From positions 28,291 through 92,290 of the forward strand of contig NZ_JABBFO010000013.1 in NCBI RefSeq assembly GCF_018494035.1: 64,000 nt of DNA, in the 5' to 3' direction. This document shows positions 49,424 to 60,051 of the stretch, one piece after another; position 1 is the stretch's first letter, and each line of letters begins with the position of its first letter. Made by a program: the position numbers and the translations under genes. Under the pieces are notes generated by a model that was not told the origin of the DNA, did not search any database, and was given only the letters and a program-made list of their open reading frames with translations. Source of the stretch: Rosenbergiella australiborealis. GTDB taxonomy: Bacteria > Pseudomonadota > Gammaproteobacteria > Enterobacterales > Enterobacteriaceae.

Positions 49424-51589
49424 TTAATGATGTGAGCCTGAAGATAATGCTTTTTTAGCAACTTCAGGATCGAGTTCAACATAAGGCGTTTCATGATCGG
49501 TTCGCTGTGGTTGGCGCGTTGCCTGCCACCACACACGAATACCATAAAAAACAATGCCATATACTACAATCAAGAACAGAATACTCAGCCCTGCATTCGT
49601 ATAGTTATTAACAACAATATGCTGCCAATTCGCACTTTGTTCCGCAGTAATCACACCTGTAGCGTCTGCAATTTTTTGACGGTAAAGGCGGGCCATATAA
49701 AAGAACCCTTCCGCTTGTGGATTGTCGCTGAAAAGTTTTAGGACCAATGCCCAAGTAGTACAAATCATTAACCATATCGCTGGAAGAATAGGTACCCAGA
49801 TATAGCGATTACGCTTCATTTTCGCGAGGATCACAGCCACCAGCACTAACGCAACAGCGGCTAACATCTGGTTTGATATGCCAAATAACGGCCATAAACT
49901 TTTTACACCGCCTAATGGATCGACAACCCCTTGGTAGAGTAAATATCCCCACAATCCTACACAACCTGCCGTTCCTAATATTCCTGCTATCAGAGAGTTG
50001 GTATTTTTTAAACTGGGGATAAAATTGCCCAATAAGTCTTGCAACATGAAACGCCCAGCTCGAGTTCCCGCATCTAGAGCTGTCAGAATAAATAAGGCTT
50101 CAAATAAAATACCAAAGTGATACCAAAATCCCATATCAATAACGGGAATAATGGTATGGAATACCATTGCAATGCCAACTGCCAGTGTTGGAGCCCCCCC
50201 CGCACGGTTCAGTACTGAAGGCTCACCGATCGCAGTAGCCGTCTGCTGAATAGTCTCAGGAGAGATCACAAATCCCCAGCTACTGACTTTCGCGGCGGCT
50301 TGTGCTGTCGCAACCTGTAATTGCTGCATAATGACGGCTGCGTTGTCCCCGCCTAATTCATGAAGATTGGGCATAGTGATGCCTAAACCCGCCGGTGGTG
50401 TATTCATTGCAAAATAAAGTCCGGGTTCGATAATAGCGGCTGAAACTAAGGCCATTAGCGCCACAAAAGACTCCATTAACATCGCACCATATCCGATAAA
50501 ACGGGCATCAGTTTCATTGGCTAAGAGTTTGGGGGTAGTACCACTGGAAATTAAAGCATGAAAGCCTGAAACTGCACCACAAGCGATAGTGATGAAAAGG
50601 AATGGAAAAAGTGCACCTTTCCAAACGGGACCATTTCCGCTAATGAATTGAGTGACTGCCGGCATTTTTAGTTGCGGATGAAGAAGAATAATACCTATCG
50701 CTAACCCGACAATAACGCCAATTTTTAAAAAGGTCGCTAAATAATCACGGGGAGCAAGAATAAGCCATACTGGAAGAAGTGCTGACACAAAGGCATAACC
50801 GATTAATGCCCACGTTATAGTGGTATCTTTAAAGGTTAGCGCCGGCCCCCAATAAGGGTCGTGAGCAATAATTCCGCCTAGCCATATTGCAAGTAGTAGA
50901 AGCAATCCACCAATAATAGAGATTTCTCCAACACGTCCCGGCCGGATATATCGCATATAAATGCCCATGAAAAGCGCGATTGGTAGTGTTGAACAGACGG
51001 TGAAAACGCCCCATGGGCTCTCTGCGAGTGCTTTGACAACGATCAGTGCCAAAACCGCCAGAATAATAATCATGATAAGGAAGCAGCCGAAAAGCGCTAA
51101 AAAACCGGGTACCGCTCCCATCTCTTGCTTAACCATCTCTCCTAATGAGTTACCATTGCGTCGACTCGATATGAACAACACCATAAAGTCTTGAACGGCT
51201 CCCGCAACCACTACCCCAGCCAATAACCAGAGCGTTCCGGGTAAATAGCCCATTTGTGCAGCAAGTACTGGCCCAACTAAAGGCCCTGCCCCTGCAATTG
51301 CGGCAAAATGATGACCAAACAATACATAGCGATTGGTGGGTACATAATTAAGCCCATCTCCCTTAACAAAGGCAGGTGTCGCACGAGTGGCATCAAGTCC
51401 GAGCACATTTCGTGCAATATAAAGACTGTAGTAACGATAGGCGACAAGATAAACGGATATGGCAGCAATCACCAACCATAATGCACTAATACTCTCCCCT
51501 CGACGTAACGCAATGACGCCAAGACAGCCTGCTCCTAATAAAGCAACTAACACCCAAATTAGATGCTTTTTTATAAAATTTTTGTCCAT
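49424..51589 (-). CDS. btsT: Pyruvate/H+ symporter BtsT (CstA family)
   Basis: 721 residues, about 16-18 membrane helices. The N-terminal LWVLVALLGAGCLGVIALRR, then TPTNRYVLFGHHFAAIAGAG and GCGAVSGFHALISSGTTPK-type text are highly conserved. It follows E. coli BtsT (716) more closely than CstA (701). BtsT imports pyruvate and is induced by the BtsSR system; no BtsR site could be identified here. Confidence 0.93.
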   Translation of the reverse strand: MDKNFIKKHLIWVLVALLGAGCLGVIALRRGESISALWLVIAAISVYLVAYRYYSLYIARNVLGLDATRATPAFVKGDGLNYVPTNRYVLFGHHFAAIAGAGPLVGPVLAAQMGYLPGTLWLLAGVVVAGAVQDFMVLFISSRRNGNSLGEMVKQEMGAVPGFLALFGCFLIMIIILAVLALIVVKALAESPWGVFTVCSTLPIALFMGIYMRYIRPGRVGEISIIGGLLLLLAIWLGGIIAHDPYWGPALTFKDTTITWALIGYAFVSALLPVWLILAPRDYLATFLKIGVIVGLAIGIILLHPQLKMPAVTQFISGNGPVWKGALFPFLFITIACGAVSGFHALISSGTTPKLLANETDARFIGYGAMLMESFVALMALVSAAIIEPGLYFAMNTPPAGLGITMPNLHELGGDNAAVIMQQLQVATAQAAAKVSSWGFVISPETIQQTATAIGEPSVLNRAGGAPTLAVGIAMVFHTIIPVIDMGFWYHFGILFEALFILTALDAGTRAGRFMLQDLLGNFIPSLKNTNSLIAGILGTAGCVGLWGYLLYQGVVDPLGGVKSLWPLFGISNQMLAAVALVLVAVILAKMKRNRYIWVPILPAIWLMICTTWALVLKLFSDNPQAEGFFYMARLYRQKIADATGVITAEQSANWQHIVVNNYTNAGLSILFLIVVYGIVFYGIRVWWQATRQPQRTDHETPYVELDPEVAKKALSSGSHH

Positions 51590-51841
51590 AATTTTCCTGT
51601 TTTGATAAAAAGATCCAAAGCCAACGGCAAATCACAGCATCTTGTCCATAAAAGATGTGTGAAAGGTAGAATGGTATTACAGATATGGGAGTAGGGTCAC
51701 ACGAATATTAAGGATAAGGAGGAAAGAGGTTCAGAACTCAGTTGAAGTCACGATAAACGGGCGTTTTAACCTATTTTTCCTATAAAGTCGCGATAAGTAG
51801 GGAAAAGTTGAGGTTAATCGCATTAGCCTAAATGCGGAAAA

Positions 51842-51867
51842 GCCCAAGTTAGCAAGCTAACTTGGGC
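51842..51867 (-). terminator. Terminator after tRNA-Asp
   Basis: GCCCAAGTTAGC pairs perfectly with GCTAACTTGGGC (two-base loop), with AAAA upstream on plus giving a T run on the minus strand. Confidence 0.8.
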
Positions 51868-51876
51868 CTTAAATTT

Positions 51877-51953
51877 TGGCGGAACGGACGGGGCTCGAAC
51901 CCGCGACCCCCTGCGTGACAGGCAGGTATTCTAACCAACTGAACTACCGCTCC
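51877..51953 (-). tRNA. aspV: tRNA-Asp (GUC)
   Basis: 77 bases on the minus strand from GGAGCGGTAGTTCAGTTGGT to GTCCGTTCCGCCA, with encoded CCA. The anticodon loop CCTGTCACG gives GUC. It follows dnaQ, the position of aspV in E. coli. A second, apparently identical copy is at the right window edge. Confidence 0.97.
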
Positions 51954-52057
51954 GCGCTTGTCCCCCGTCGGGAACGATGCGTATACTACCCAGGTTACTG
52001 ATTATCGTCAATTAATTTTATTAAAACCCAGGTTCGTTCGCTTCTTTTTCGATCAAC

Positions 52058-52789
52058 TCATACTCGCCACAGGCAATGACCCGATTTTTTTTCTATACGA
52101 TCAAGGTAAGCGTCATGTTCCGCTTGTTCCATATCGTTAGCCGTTATTACTCTCAACTCGCCTGCTGTATGCACTGTTTTATGCTGTGCTAATGTTCCTG
52201 TATTAGCTGCCTGTTCAGCTTCAGCACTAAAACTTAGTGCTGTCTGCCCACCTGTCATTGATAAATAGACATCAGCCAGTATTTCGGCATCGAGCAATGC
52301 ACCGTGTAGCGTTCGCTTAGTATTATCGATATCGAATCGACCGCATAATGCATCTAAACTATTTCGTTTACCCGGAAACTGTTTACGAGCCATGACTAAA
52401 CTATCAGTGATCGCACAAAAGTCTTGGGTTCGACCAATACCCTGTTTTAGTTTATCAAACTCATAATCCATAAAGCCGATATCAAAGGGCGCGTTATGAA
52501 TAATGAGCTCAGCACCTTTGATATAGTTTAAAAATTCCGCAGCAATATCGCTAAAACTAGGCTTATCACTTAAAAATTCGTCGGAAATACCGTGCACACC
52601 AAAGGCTTCAGGATCGACTAAGCGATCGGGCTTGACGTAAACATGGAAGTTATTTCCGGTTAAGCGACGATTAATCACCTCCACTGCACCAATCTCTATG
52701 ATGCGGTGCCCTTCATAATGTACGCCGACCATATTCATGCCCGTTGTTTCTGTATCAAGAACAATTTGACGGTTTTTTACTGTGCTCAT
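52058..52789 (-). CDS. dnaQ: DNA polymerase III epsilon subunit (proofreading exonuclease)
   Basis: 243 residues from ATG 52789 (MSTVKNRQIVLDTETTGMN). DEDDh exonuclease: Asp/Glu in LDTETTG, then FDIGFMDYEFDKL and the late HGALLDAEILADVYLSMTGG. The C-terminal peptide that binds the alpha subunit follows. Divergent from rnhA with overlapping control regions (50 bases between starts), the classic rnhA/dnaQ arrangement. Confidence 0.97.
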   Translation of the reverse strand: MSTVKNRQIVLDTETTGMNMVGVHYEGHRIIEIGAVEVINRRLTGNNFHVYVKPDRLVDPEAFGVHGISDEFLSDKPSFSDIAAEFLNYIKGAELIIHNAPFDIGFMDYEFDKLKQGIGRTQDFCAITDSLVMARKQFPGKRNSLDALCGRFDIDNTKRTLHGALLDAEILADVYLSMTGGQTALSFSAEAEQAANTGTLAQHKTVHTAGELRVITANDMEQAEHDAYLDRIEKKSGHCLWRV

Positions 52790-52839
52790 GGCTCTCATTC
52801 CGATAAACTTGCTGTTTTACCCAAGGAAGTCTACCAGAT

Positions 52840-53307
52840 ATGCGTAAACAGGTAGAGGTTTTCACCGATGGCTCTTGCTTAGGAAATCCCGGCCCCGGCG
52901 GTTATGCGGCTATTTTACGTTATGGACAGCATAGCAAAGAATTTAGTGCAGGCTACCAACTGACTACCAATAATCGTATGGAGTTACTGGCCGCAATTAT
53001 AGCTCTTGAAGCCTTATCCCAGCCCTGCGATGTCACACTGACTACCGATAGCCAATATGTGCGCCAAGGCATCACGAAATGGATCCATAATTGGAAAAAA
53101 CGGGGGTGGAAAACCACAGATAAAAAGCCTGTAAAAAATGTCGACCTTTGGCAACGTCTCGATTTGGCATTAAAAGAGCACAGCATTCAATGGATGTGGG
53201 TCAAGGGCCATGCTGGTCACTCAGAAAACGAACGTTGCGATGAATTAGCAAAACAAGCGGCTAATCATCCGACATTGGTTGATACGGGCTACTTATCAGC
53301 GTCTTGA
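52840..53307 (+). CDS. rnhA: Ribonuclease HI
   Basis: Degrades the RNA strand of RNA-DNA hybrids. 155 residues, as in E. coli. Catalytic acids: Asp10 in [14 protein letters not shown], Glu48 in [10 protein letters not shown], Asp in [11 protein letters not shown], and the late Asp in [13 protein letters not shown]. Its 3' end overlaps convergent yafS by 19 bases. Confidence 0.98.
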   Translation: MRKQVEVFTDGSCLGNPGPGGYAAILRYGQHSKEFSAGYQLTTNNRMELLAAIIALEALSQPCDVTLTTDSQYVRQGITKWIHNWKKRGWKTTDKKPVKNVDLWQRLDLALKEHSIQWMWVKGHAGHSENERCDELAKQAANHPTLVDTGYLSAS

Positions 53308-54014
53308 TGATCACCTAAAGAACAAATTTGACGACTCACATTAACGGCGGGTCGTAAATGTCTCCCACGGTTTAACGCCTGTTTTTTTGCTAACGTCAAT
53401 GGATAGGTTCGTTTACGCGCGACGATAAAAGTGATGCAACCTAGGCATGGAAAATGTCGAGTCAGTACTCCTCGCTGCGTTCGCCAAGGTAATACTTGCG
53501 TGGTACGACAACTAACAATCTCATAATTCAGTAAACTTAACCAATCAACCAGTCGATGGCGTGAGTAAAATCGCGCTTTTTTCGACACGCCAGGGAACCC
53601 GCGAGCACATCCTAACAAGCTAAAAGGGTTAAACTCAGAAAGCAATACCCATCCATCATCGACTAAAACACGATCGACCTCGCGTAGTACCTGATGAGGA
53701 TCTTGACTCCAAGCCAAGGTATGAGCAATAAGACAAGCATCAACCGATTTACTGATTAAGGGTAATTTTTCTTTTTCAGCAACAATATCTGCATGACGAG
53801 GGTTCTTCCCTACCCTGACTTGATGGCTAATCGCACAACGACTAGTATCGATAGAGTGACTGAGTTCCCCTATCTTAATGAAATGAGAACCATAAATTTT
53901 CGTCAACCACGGCTGTATTTCATTACTGATCACCGTCTGAAATTGTTCCCCCCAGCGCAGGGCCTGCCACTGTGAAGGACTAGAAAGATGACGGTTAACT
54001 CTTGCAATCTTCAT
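53289..54014 (-). CDS. yafS: YafS-family class I SAM methyltransferase
   Basis: 241 residues from ATG 54014 ([20 protein letters not shown]). Methyltransferase_11-like: [20 protein letters not shown] and [20 protein letters not shown]; the glycine-rich SAM motif is weak, as in the E. coli protein. Function unknown. Divergent from gloB and convergent with rnhA, the conserved order. Confidence 0.88.
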   Translation of the reverse strand: MKIARVNRHLSSPSQWQALRWGEQFQTVISNEIQPWLTKIYGSHFIKIGELSHSIDTSRCAISHQVRVGKNPRHADIVAEKEKLPLISKSVDACLIAHTLAWSQDPHQVLREVDRVLVDDGWVLLSEFNPFSLLGCARGFPGVSKKARFYSRHRLVDWLSLLNYEIVSCRTTQVLPWRTQRGVLTRHFPCLGCITFIVARKRTYPLTLAKKQALNRGRHLRPAVNVSRQICSLGDHQDADK

Positions 54015-54050
54015 TAAGCAATTCACTGGTTATATAAAAAAGGAATCCTT

Positions 54051-54812
54051 ATGAGCTTAACACTAACTGCCCTGCCTGCATTAGAAGATAATTATATTTG
54101 GGCGCTGAGCAATGACCATCAACACGTTATTATCGTTGATCCGGGTGAGGCTGAACCCGTTATGAGAGCGATCAAGCAGCATCAGTGGGAACCTAAAGCG
54201 ATTATTTTAACTCATCATCATGATGACCACGTTGCTGGCGTCAAAGCGCTCAAACAACAGTACCCAGCGCTACCCGTCTATGGACCGGAAGAGACACTCA
54301 AGAAAGGTGCAACAGTTCAAGTCAAAGAGGGAGACAAACTAACGTTATTAAATCATTCATTCCTCGTAATGGCGACGCCTGGACATACATTAGGTCATGT
54401 TACCTATTATGCCAATCCCTATCTTTTTTGTGGTGATACACTTTTTTCAGGTGGCTGTGGTCGGCTTTTTGAAGGAACGGCAACTCAGATGTTCGAGGCT
54501 TTAACGCGCATTAACCAATTGCCGAAAGAGACTCTAATCTGTTGTGCCCACGAATACACCCTCTCTAATCTTAACTTTGCCCACCAATTATTCCCCCAAA
54601 TTTCAATCATTAGCGATTATAAAGAAAAAGTGGAAAAATTGAGAGAAAACAGACAAATAACGCTTCCAACCACACTTTATACTGAACGATTGATTAATGT
54701 ATTTTTAAATACAGAACACCCCGAAATCATCAAGTTTTTTGAAGGAAAACACTCTATTTTCACCGCTGAACAACGCTTTACCGCCTTACGGCATCTAAAA
54801 GACCGAGGATAA
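54051..54812 (+). CDS. gloB: Hydroxyacylglutathione hydrolase (glyoxalase II)
   Basis: Hydrolyses S-lactoylglutathione to lactate and glutathione. 253 residues. Metallo-beta-lactamase motif THHHDDH (54-60), then ATPGHTLGHV, GDTLFSGGCGR and CAHEYTLSNL, all metal or substrate sites. Follows yafS divergently and precedes mltD, as in E. coli. Confidence 0.97.
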   Translation: MSLTLTALPALEDNYIWALSNDHQHVIIVDPGEAEPVMRAIKQHQWEPKAIILTHHHDDHVAGVKALKQQYPALPVYGPEETLKKGATVQVKEGDKLTLLNHSFLVMATPGHTLGHVTYYANPYLFCGDTLFSGGCGRLFEGTATQMFEALTRINQLPKETLICCAHEYTLSNLNFAHQLFPQISIISDYKEKVEKLRENRQITLPTTLYTERLINVFLNTEHPEIIKFFEGKHSIFTAEQRFTALRHLKDRG

Positions 54813-54880
54813 CTTTAGGCTTGTGTTAGCCGCCTTGCTCACGTATGATTGCCTGTCTTTTAATCAATCAATGAACTTAT

Positions 54881-56257
54881 ATGAAGACTAAAGCGATATT
54901 TCTCGCCTCAGTCTTGCTGTTCAGTAGCCAAGTATCAAGGAGTGATGCGGGCGAGCCTGAACAGCATGCACAGAGTCTGTCTTCAGCGAGTCAGGGAAGT
55001 GATGGGAGTCTCAAAGAGCGTATGTTGTCCCCCCATTGGCAGGATGATGGGAACACAACGACACAAAACAACGATCTTTGGAAAACCATTAGCGACAAGT
55101 TGAAGATGAAGGTTCCGGATAATTCCCGGATCCGCGAACAAAAACTAAAATATTTGAAGGATAAGAGTTATCTCCACGAGGTAACTGCTCAAGCAGAACC
55201 GTATATGTACTGGATTACTGACCAGATACAAAAACGCAAAATGCCGATGGAGCTGGTACTTTTACCTATAGTGGAGAGTGCTTTTGATCCCCATGCAACA
55301 TCCAATGCTAACGCTGCTGGAATCTGGCAAATCGTAGCAAGCACGGGGCGAAATTACGGATTACAGCAGACACAATGGTACGATGGTCGACGAGATATTG
55401 TCGCCTCGACAACGGTGGCACTGGATATGTTACAGCGTTTAAATAAAATGTTTCATGGTGATTGGTTACTGACAGTAGCGGCTTACAATAGCGGCGAAGG
55501 TCGAGTCCTCAGCGCGATTAAACAGAATAAGGCACGTGGTAAACCGACCGATTTTTGGAATTTATCGCTACCTAAAGAAACAGCTGTTTATATTCCTAAA
55601 ATGTTAGCGTTAAGCGAGCTGCTTAAAAATCCGAAACAGTATGGGATAAAGTTACCGAAAGCGAATGACGGCCGAGCATTAGCGAAAGTCGATATTGGAA
55701 AGCAGATTAACTTAACCCAAGTTGCCTCAATGACAGGTATTCCTGTCGGGCGGCTGAAAAGTTTTAATGCTGGCTACAAACGCGGTTCTACCGCACCAAG
55801 TGGTCCGCAATATGTCATGGTGCCTAAGTCGCACGTCGTCAAGCTTAAGAATTCGCTTGCGACCGATGACCTAGAAGCCGTGCAACCTATAGAAGTAGCA
55901 ACGGTAAGTTCGGTTTCACGCTATAAAGTTCGATCGGGTGATACACTTTCAACTATAGCACAGAAACACGGAATGAGTGTCCAAGCACTGAAGTCAATGA
56001 ACAACTTGCGTACCGCGAATGTACGGATTGGGCAGACTTTGGAGCTAAGTGGTCAAGATAAGAACAGCGGGCAACAACTGGCTGATAATGGAAACAGCAT
56101 CACCTATCAGATTCGTAAGGGTGATTCTCTTTCCAGCATCGCAGAGCGTCACGGCGTGAACATCAAAGATGTTCTTCGTTGGAATGGTAATTTGACGCGA
56201 GATGAGCAATCACTGCAACCAGGTATGAAACTGACGTTATTTGTTAATAACTCTTAA
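54881..56257 (+). CDS. mltD: Membrane-bound lytic transglycosylase D (lipobox Cys missing)
   Basis: 458 residues. An SLT domain with catalytic Glu in PIVESAFDPHATSNANAAG, GIWQIVASTGRNYGL and VAAYNSGEGRV; then two LysM domains (YKVRSGDTLSTIAQKHGM and YQIRKGDSLSSIAERHGV). In E. coli the signal peptide ends LLVGCQST with a lipidated Cys; here the same place reads LLFSSQVS, so Cys is replaced by Ser and no nearby Cys is present. The protein is therefore predicted to be soluble in the periplasm rather than lipid-anchored. Confidence 0.95.
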   Translation: MKTKAIFLASVLLFSSQVSRSDAGEPEQHAQSLSSASQGSDGSLKERMLSPHWQDDGNTTTQNNDLWKTISDKLKMKVPDNSRIREQKLKYLKDKSYLHEVTAQAEPYMYWITDQIQKRKMPMELVLLPIVESAFDPHATSNANAAGIWQIVASTGRNYGLQQTQWYDGRRDIVASTTVALDMLQRLNKMFHGDWLLTVAAYNSGEGRVLSAIKQNKARGKPTDFWNLSLPKETAVYIPKMLALSELLKNPKQYGIKLPKANDGRALAKVDIGKQINLTQVASMTGIPVGRLKSFNAGYKRGSTAPSGPQYVMVPKSHVVKLKNSLATDDLEAVQPIEVATVSSVSRYKVRSGDTLSTIAQKHGMSVQALKSMNNLRTANVRIGQTLELSGQDKNSGQQLADNGNSITYQIRKGDSLSSIAERHGVNIKDVLRWNGNLTRDEQSLQPGMKLTLFVNNS

Positions 56258-56268
56258 TCTATTAACTG

Positions 56269-56297
56269 AAAAAGCTGTTCATATGAACAGCTTTTTT
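56269..56297. terminator. Bidirectional terminator between mltD and pqqF
   Basis: Perfect palindrome AAAAAGCTGTTC-ATAT-GAACAGCTTTTT with flanking A and T runs, between convergent mltD and the pqq operon. Confidence 0.88.
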
Positions 56298-56299
56298 AT

Positions 56300-58639
56300 T
56301 TACTCGATATAAATCCATCTACCTTCTTTCCTTCTTACTTTCTCCACCAGCACATGGTGAGCCTCTTCTAATTCTAACGGCTGACTACCGCCCTGCTTAG
56401 TCATCTGAACAGCCGGAAAAAGTCTATGTTGTAAATAATGGTCGATATCTTTGTTACCACTCTTTTCAATATCGAGCGAAAAATGCGGCTGTATCCGAAA
56501 AGAGGTAAAAACCAAATCGCGAAAAAATGTTAAAACGTGTATGTACAATTGCTCGGCTGAACGATGAGATGATTGTAAAATGATCTGTAATCCCCAATGG
56601 TCACGAAAAATCCGTTCGCGACAGGCAACGGCATAACCGACAGCTTCCACTTCACGTAATTGGTGATAAAACTCACTTTCATAATACCGAGCAAGCTGCT
56701 GATAAAGAAAGAGTTCTTGAATAGAATCTGTATCATACGGGATGAAAGCAATAAGCGTTGCGTGGTCATGTTGCGTAATAAGCTGGACCGGTTGCTGAAA
56801 TCGCTGAGGAACGCTTTCTTCGGTGTACCAGTCAATCGGTAAATTACCGAGCAGAGCCTGTACCCTTTTACTTTCTGTTAAGCTTGGCCCTGTATAAGTT
56901 ACCGTCCACTGATCAAAGTCATCAGCCAATAAACTTGGCATGTTCAATAGTAATTGTCTTAATGGCAATATTTCATAATCGTCCAGCGAGCTACGTGGTA
57001 ATGCTTTTGGCCAACACTTAACCAGAAGATCGAGACAATATACAAAGTCAGTAAACTGCTTAAAACCAAGATACAATAAATCGTTGCCCATGACTGGCTG
57101 CCAACTCGCCTCACCGGCATAATGCTTAGCAAGACTAAGCACAGGGGATAATGCACGAGTGAGCTCTTCACGTACTTGGTGGGAGATAGCTGACGCTGTT
57201 GCTGGCCTGATAAATAAACAAAACCGTTCAGAAGATGGCTGAAAAGTTTTTAACGGTACATTACTCTTTCTATTCAAAGCCATCGGCAAAACTGATGGTT
57301 GAGGACGTGGATAGAAAACAAAAGGAAAATCTCTTAAAGTAGGGCAAGATAATTGCAAAATCGTGGATTGAAATTGGCAACTAAGACCTTGACACTCAAC
57401 CCGACGAGCAGAGCTCATACGCCGGCTATGAAGCAATGCGTAGGTATTGATTGTAGAGGTTGCTTGCTGAAGACACCTTCCCGCTGCTTTTCCCTTGGGT
57501 GGAAAGGAGAAAATAAAACCTAATGCATATTCACGCAGAAATTCCATTGCCGGTAAAGTTAAGGCACGAGATTGGGCTAAGTGCTGGTAATGATCAAGCT
57601 CTACTGCGGTAAGCTTGCTAAGCTCCATCAACCATCGTTGCCAAATTAGTAAGCATTCTCTCGCTTCTTCATCAGTAAAATCGGTGCCTTCTAACCATAG
57701 CGTGAACCATATCTGTTGGTGATCATGATAATGGCGTTCAACTCTAACAGAAAAATATCGGCCAAGGTGTTGGCTCATCACCTGGCTTAATCCCCCTGGC
57801 GCCCTATCGGTCATAAGTTCAACAAATAACGGCCAGTCACTCAATGTTTCTATCTCTAAAACGATACTTATCCCAAGTCCCGGCTGTTGACTGAGCTGAA
57901 TTTCGCCCTCCCAGTTCTGCCACGTGATTATTCCACTTTCTGATACAGTAGGCTGAGAGTGAGTGTTAAGCTTCACATTTGCATCACTAGGTAAACCCAA
58001 AACACTAGTAACCTGTTGGTATTGCTGTTGAGTGCTTTGCGGCGAAGCAATCCATACATGACTTTTTTTGGCAGTATAGTGTTGTGAAAAAAACTGTTGG
58101 AGAGCATCTCCTAGGGCGACTAAATCCGTTCCAAAAGTGGCTAAGTTGCCGATATGAAATTGAGAAAAAGCGGTGGGATATTCAACTTGGCTATGCAATG
58201 CCGCAGAGGTGAGCACCTCTGGTGAATGACAATATAATCGATACTCCTCATCAATAACTGTAGTTTCACGTCGTAAATGTGCGACATCGAAACAAGGAGC
58301 GGTGAGCATGTCGTTTAGGCGCGATAGTCCTTCGCCCAGATCCTCAGGATCGATTTCAAAATAGTAAGCCGTATAATTTGGTTGGGTCGTCGCATTGATG
58401 CGCCCACCTTTCTGCTGTACCCAAGGCATCAAACGCTGTTGGTCGCGGAAGGTCGTACCGCCCGAGAACACCATGTGTTCGGTAAGGTGGGCTAATCCCG
58501 GCCATTCAGGCGGTTCTTGATGGCTACCGCTAGGCACAATCCATACTACTGCCGCGCGGCATAAATGAGGCACATGATGTAACTTCACCTCTAAACCTGA
58601 GGCGAATTGGTAGTGCTGTACCTCACTGATTACGCTCAT
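56300..58639 (-). CDS. pqqF: PQQ biosynthesis M16 metalloprotease PqqF
   Basis: 779 residues, pitrilysin (M16) family. Inverted zinc motif in GLAHLTEHMVFSGG (HxxEH) near residue 50, with the distal Glu in ETTVIDEEYRLYC. The C-terminal half is poorly conserved, as usual for PqqF. It is thought to degrade the modified PqqA peptide after PqqE has joined Glu and Tyr. Last gene of the operon, one base after pqqE. Confidence 0.92.
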   Translation of the reverse strand: MSVISEVQHYQFASGLEVKLHHVPHLCRAAVVWIVPSGSHQEPPEWPGLAHLTEHMVFSGGTTFRDQQRLMPWVQQKGGRINATTQPNYTAYYFEIDPEDLGEGLSRLNDMLTAPCFDVAHLRRETTVIDEEYRLYCHSPEVLTSAALHSQVEYPTAFSQFHIGNLATFGTDLVALGDALQQFFSQHYTAKKSHVWIASPQSTQQQYQQVTSVLGLPSDANVKLNTHSQPTVSESGIITWQNWEGEIQLSQQPGLGISIVLEIETLSDWPLFVELMTDRAPGGLSQVMSQHLGRYFSVRVERHYHDHQQIWFTLWLEGTDFTDEEARECLLIWQRWLMELSKLTAVELDHYQHLAQSRALTLPAMEFLREYALGFIFSFPPKGKAAGRCLQQATSTINTYALLHSRRMSSARRVECQGLSCQFQSTILQLSCPTLRDFPFVFYPRPQPSVLPMALNRKSNVPLKTFQPSSERFCLFIRPATASAISHQVREELTRALSPVLSLAKHYAGEASWQPVMGNDLLYLGFKQFTDFVYCLDLLVKCWPKALPRSSLDDYEILPLRQLLLNMPSLLADDFDQWTVTYTGPSLTESKRVQALLGNLPIDWYTEESVPQRFQQPVQLITQHDHATLIAFIPYDTDSIQELFLYQQLARYYESEFYHQLREVEAVGYAVACRERIFRDHWGLQIILQSSHRSAEQLYIHVLTFFRDLVFTSFRIQPHFSLDIEKSGNKDIDHYLQHRLFPAVQMTKQGGSQPLELEEAHHVLVEKVRRKEGRWIYIE

Positions 58640-58640
58640 T

Positions 58641-59777
58641 TTATACCGATGTTTTAAATATTAGCTCTGAATTACGCTGATGCCGAAATTGCAATTGTTC
58701 AATCGTAGTCTGACAGCGATTAGCAGCCTCTCTCGCTTCCAAAATTTTGTCGTGATGAGCAGATTTACTGCAGACCGGATCCGCATTATCCGCATTACCT
58801 GTTAGCATAAATGCTTGGCAACGACATCCGCCAAAATCTTTCTCTTTTTCATCACAAGAACGACAAGGCTCAGGCATCCAGTCATAACCTCGGTAACGGT
58901 TAAAACCAAATGAATTATACCAAATATCATCCAAGGGCTGTTCTAACACAGAGGGAAACTCAATAGGTAATTGACGAGCACTATGACAAGGAAGCGCCTT
59001 ACCGTCCGGAGTAACGTTCATAAAGATGGCTCCCCATCCCCCCATGCATCCTTTAGGACGTTCTTCGTAATAATCCGGGGTTACAAAAATCAGGTTAGTG
59101 AGATTACCCGCCGCTGACATTTTCTCGCGATAGGAGGCTACAACTTTTTCAGCTTCTGCAATCTGCTCTCGCGTCGGAAGTAAACCTTCACGATTAAGTT
59201 GTGCCCAACCATAAAACTGACAGGTCGCCAGCTCTACATCATCAGCCTCTAACTCTATACAGAGCTCAATGATCCGATCGATTTGATCGATATTATGACG
59301 ATGTAAAACAAAATTAAGCACCATCGGATACCCATGTGCTTTCACCGCCTTAGCCATCTCTAACTTTTGTGCGAAAGCCTTCTTGGAACCTGCTAATGCC
59401 GCGTTAAGGGTCTCATCACTCGCTTGAAAACTGATCTGAATATGGTCAAGACCAGCCTCAGCAAAAAGATCCAATTTTTTAGCCGTTAACCCAATTCCTG
59501 AAGTAATCAGGTTGGTATAAAAACCTAATCCTCGCGCTGCCGCAATAAGCTCAGGCAGGTCTTTACGGGTCAGAGGTTCACCGCCAGAAAATCCCAGCTG
59601 TACACTACCCATCGCCCGAGCTTGTTTAAAGACCTCAATCCACTGCGCTGTTGTAAGCTCCTCTTGGGATCGAGCGAAGTCGAGGGGATTGGAACAGTAA
59701 GGACATTGCAACGGGCAGCGATACGTCAGTTCTGCGAGCAACCATAAAGGTGCCTTGATTTCAGGATTACTAAGCAT
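58641..59777 (-). CDS. pqqE: PqqA peptide cyclase PqqE (radical SAM)
   Basis: 378 residues. Radical SAM Cys motif in [19 protein letters not shown]-terminal SPASM/auxiliary cluster Cys in [27 protein letters not shown] and DPVCSKS. It forms the C-C bond between Glu15 and Tyr19 of PqqA, assisted by PqqD. Its start overlaps the pqqD stop by eight bases. Confidence 0.97.
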   Translation of the reverse strand: MLSNPEIKAPLWLLAELTYRCPLQCPYCSNPLDFARSQEELTTAQWIEVFKQARAMGSVQLGFSGGEPLTRKDLPELIAAARGLGFYTNLITSGIGLTAKKLDLFAEAGLDHIQISFQASDETLNAALAGSKKAFAQKLEMAKAVKAHGYPMVLNFVLHRHNIDQIDRIIELCIELEADDVELATCQFYGWAQLNREGLLPTREQIAEAEKVVASYREKMSAAGNLTNLIFVTPDYYEERPKGCMGGWGAIFMNVTPDGKALPCHSARQLPIEFPSVLEQPLDDIWYNSFGFNRYRGYDWMPEPCRSCDEKEKDFGGCRCQAFMLTGNADNADPVCSKSAHHDKILEAREAANRCQTTIEQLQFRHQRNSELIFKTSV

Positions 59778-60051
59778 CGTTCAAGAGTATCCATTTTTGA
59801 CGATAAGCCGCCTGTAAAAAATCAATCACATCCTCGTCCACGCCTCCTGCATCAGGAAAACGGCTGTTGAGTTTTTCAATAATCATATCGACCGTTGAAA
59901 CACCATCGACAAGTTCTAAAATTATTGCTGCAGACTCATTGAGCTTTGCCATTCCTTCTGGATACAAAATAACATGTTGCTGTTGGCTCTCTTCCCATTG
60001 CATACGATAGCCACGGCGAAAACAGGGGACTGCTGATAAAGTCATCATCAT
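59770..60051 (-). CDS. pqqD: PqqA binding chaperone PqqD
   Basis: 93 residues, RRE-type (RiPP recognition) winged-helix protein that presents PqqA to PqqE. It contains [38 protein letters not shown], and a C-terminal helix QAAYRQKWI. Three successive ATGs (60051, 60048, 60045) could start it. It begins right at the pqqC stop. Confidence 0.95.
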   Translation of the reverse strand: MMMTLSAVPCFRRGYRMQWEESQQQHVILYPEGMAKLNESAAIILELVDGVSTVDMIIEKLNSRFPDAGGVDEDVIDFLQAAYRQKWILLNDA

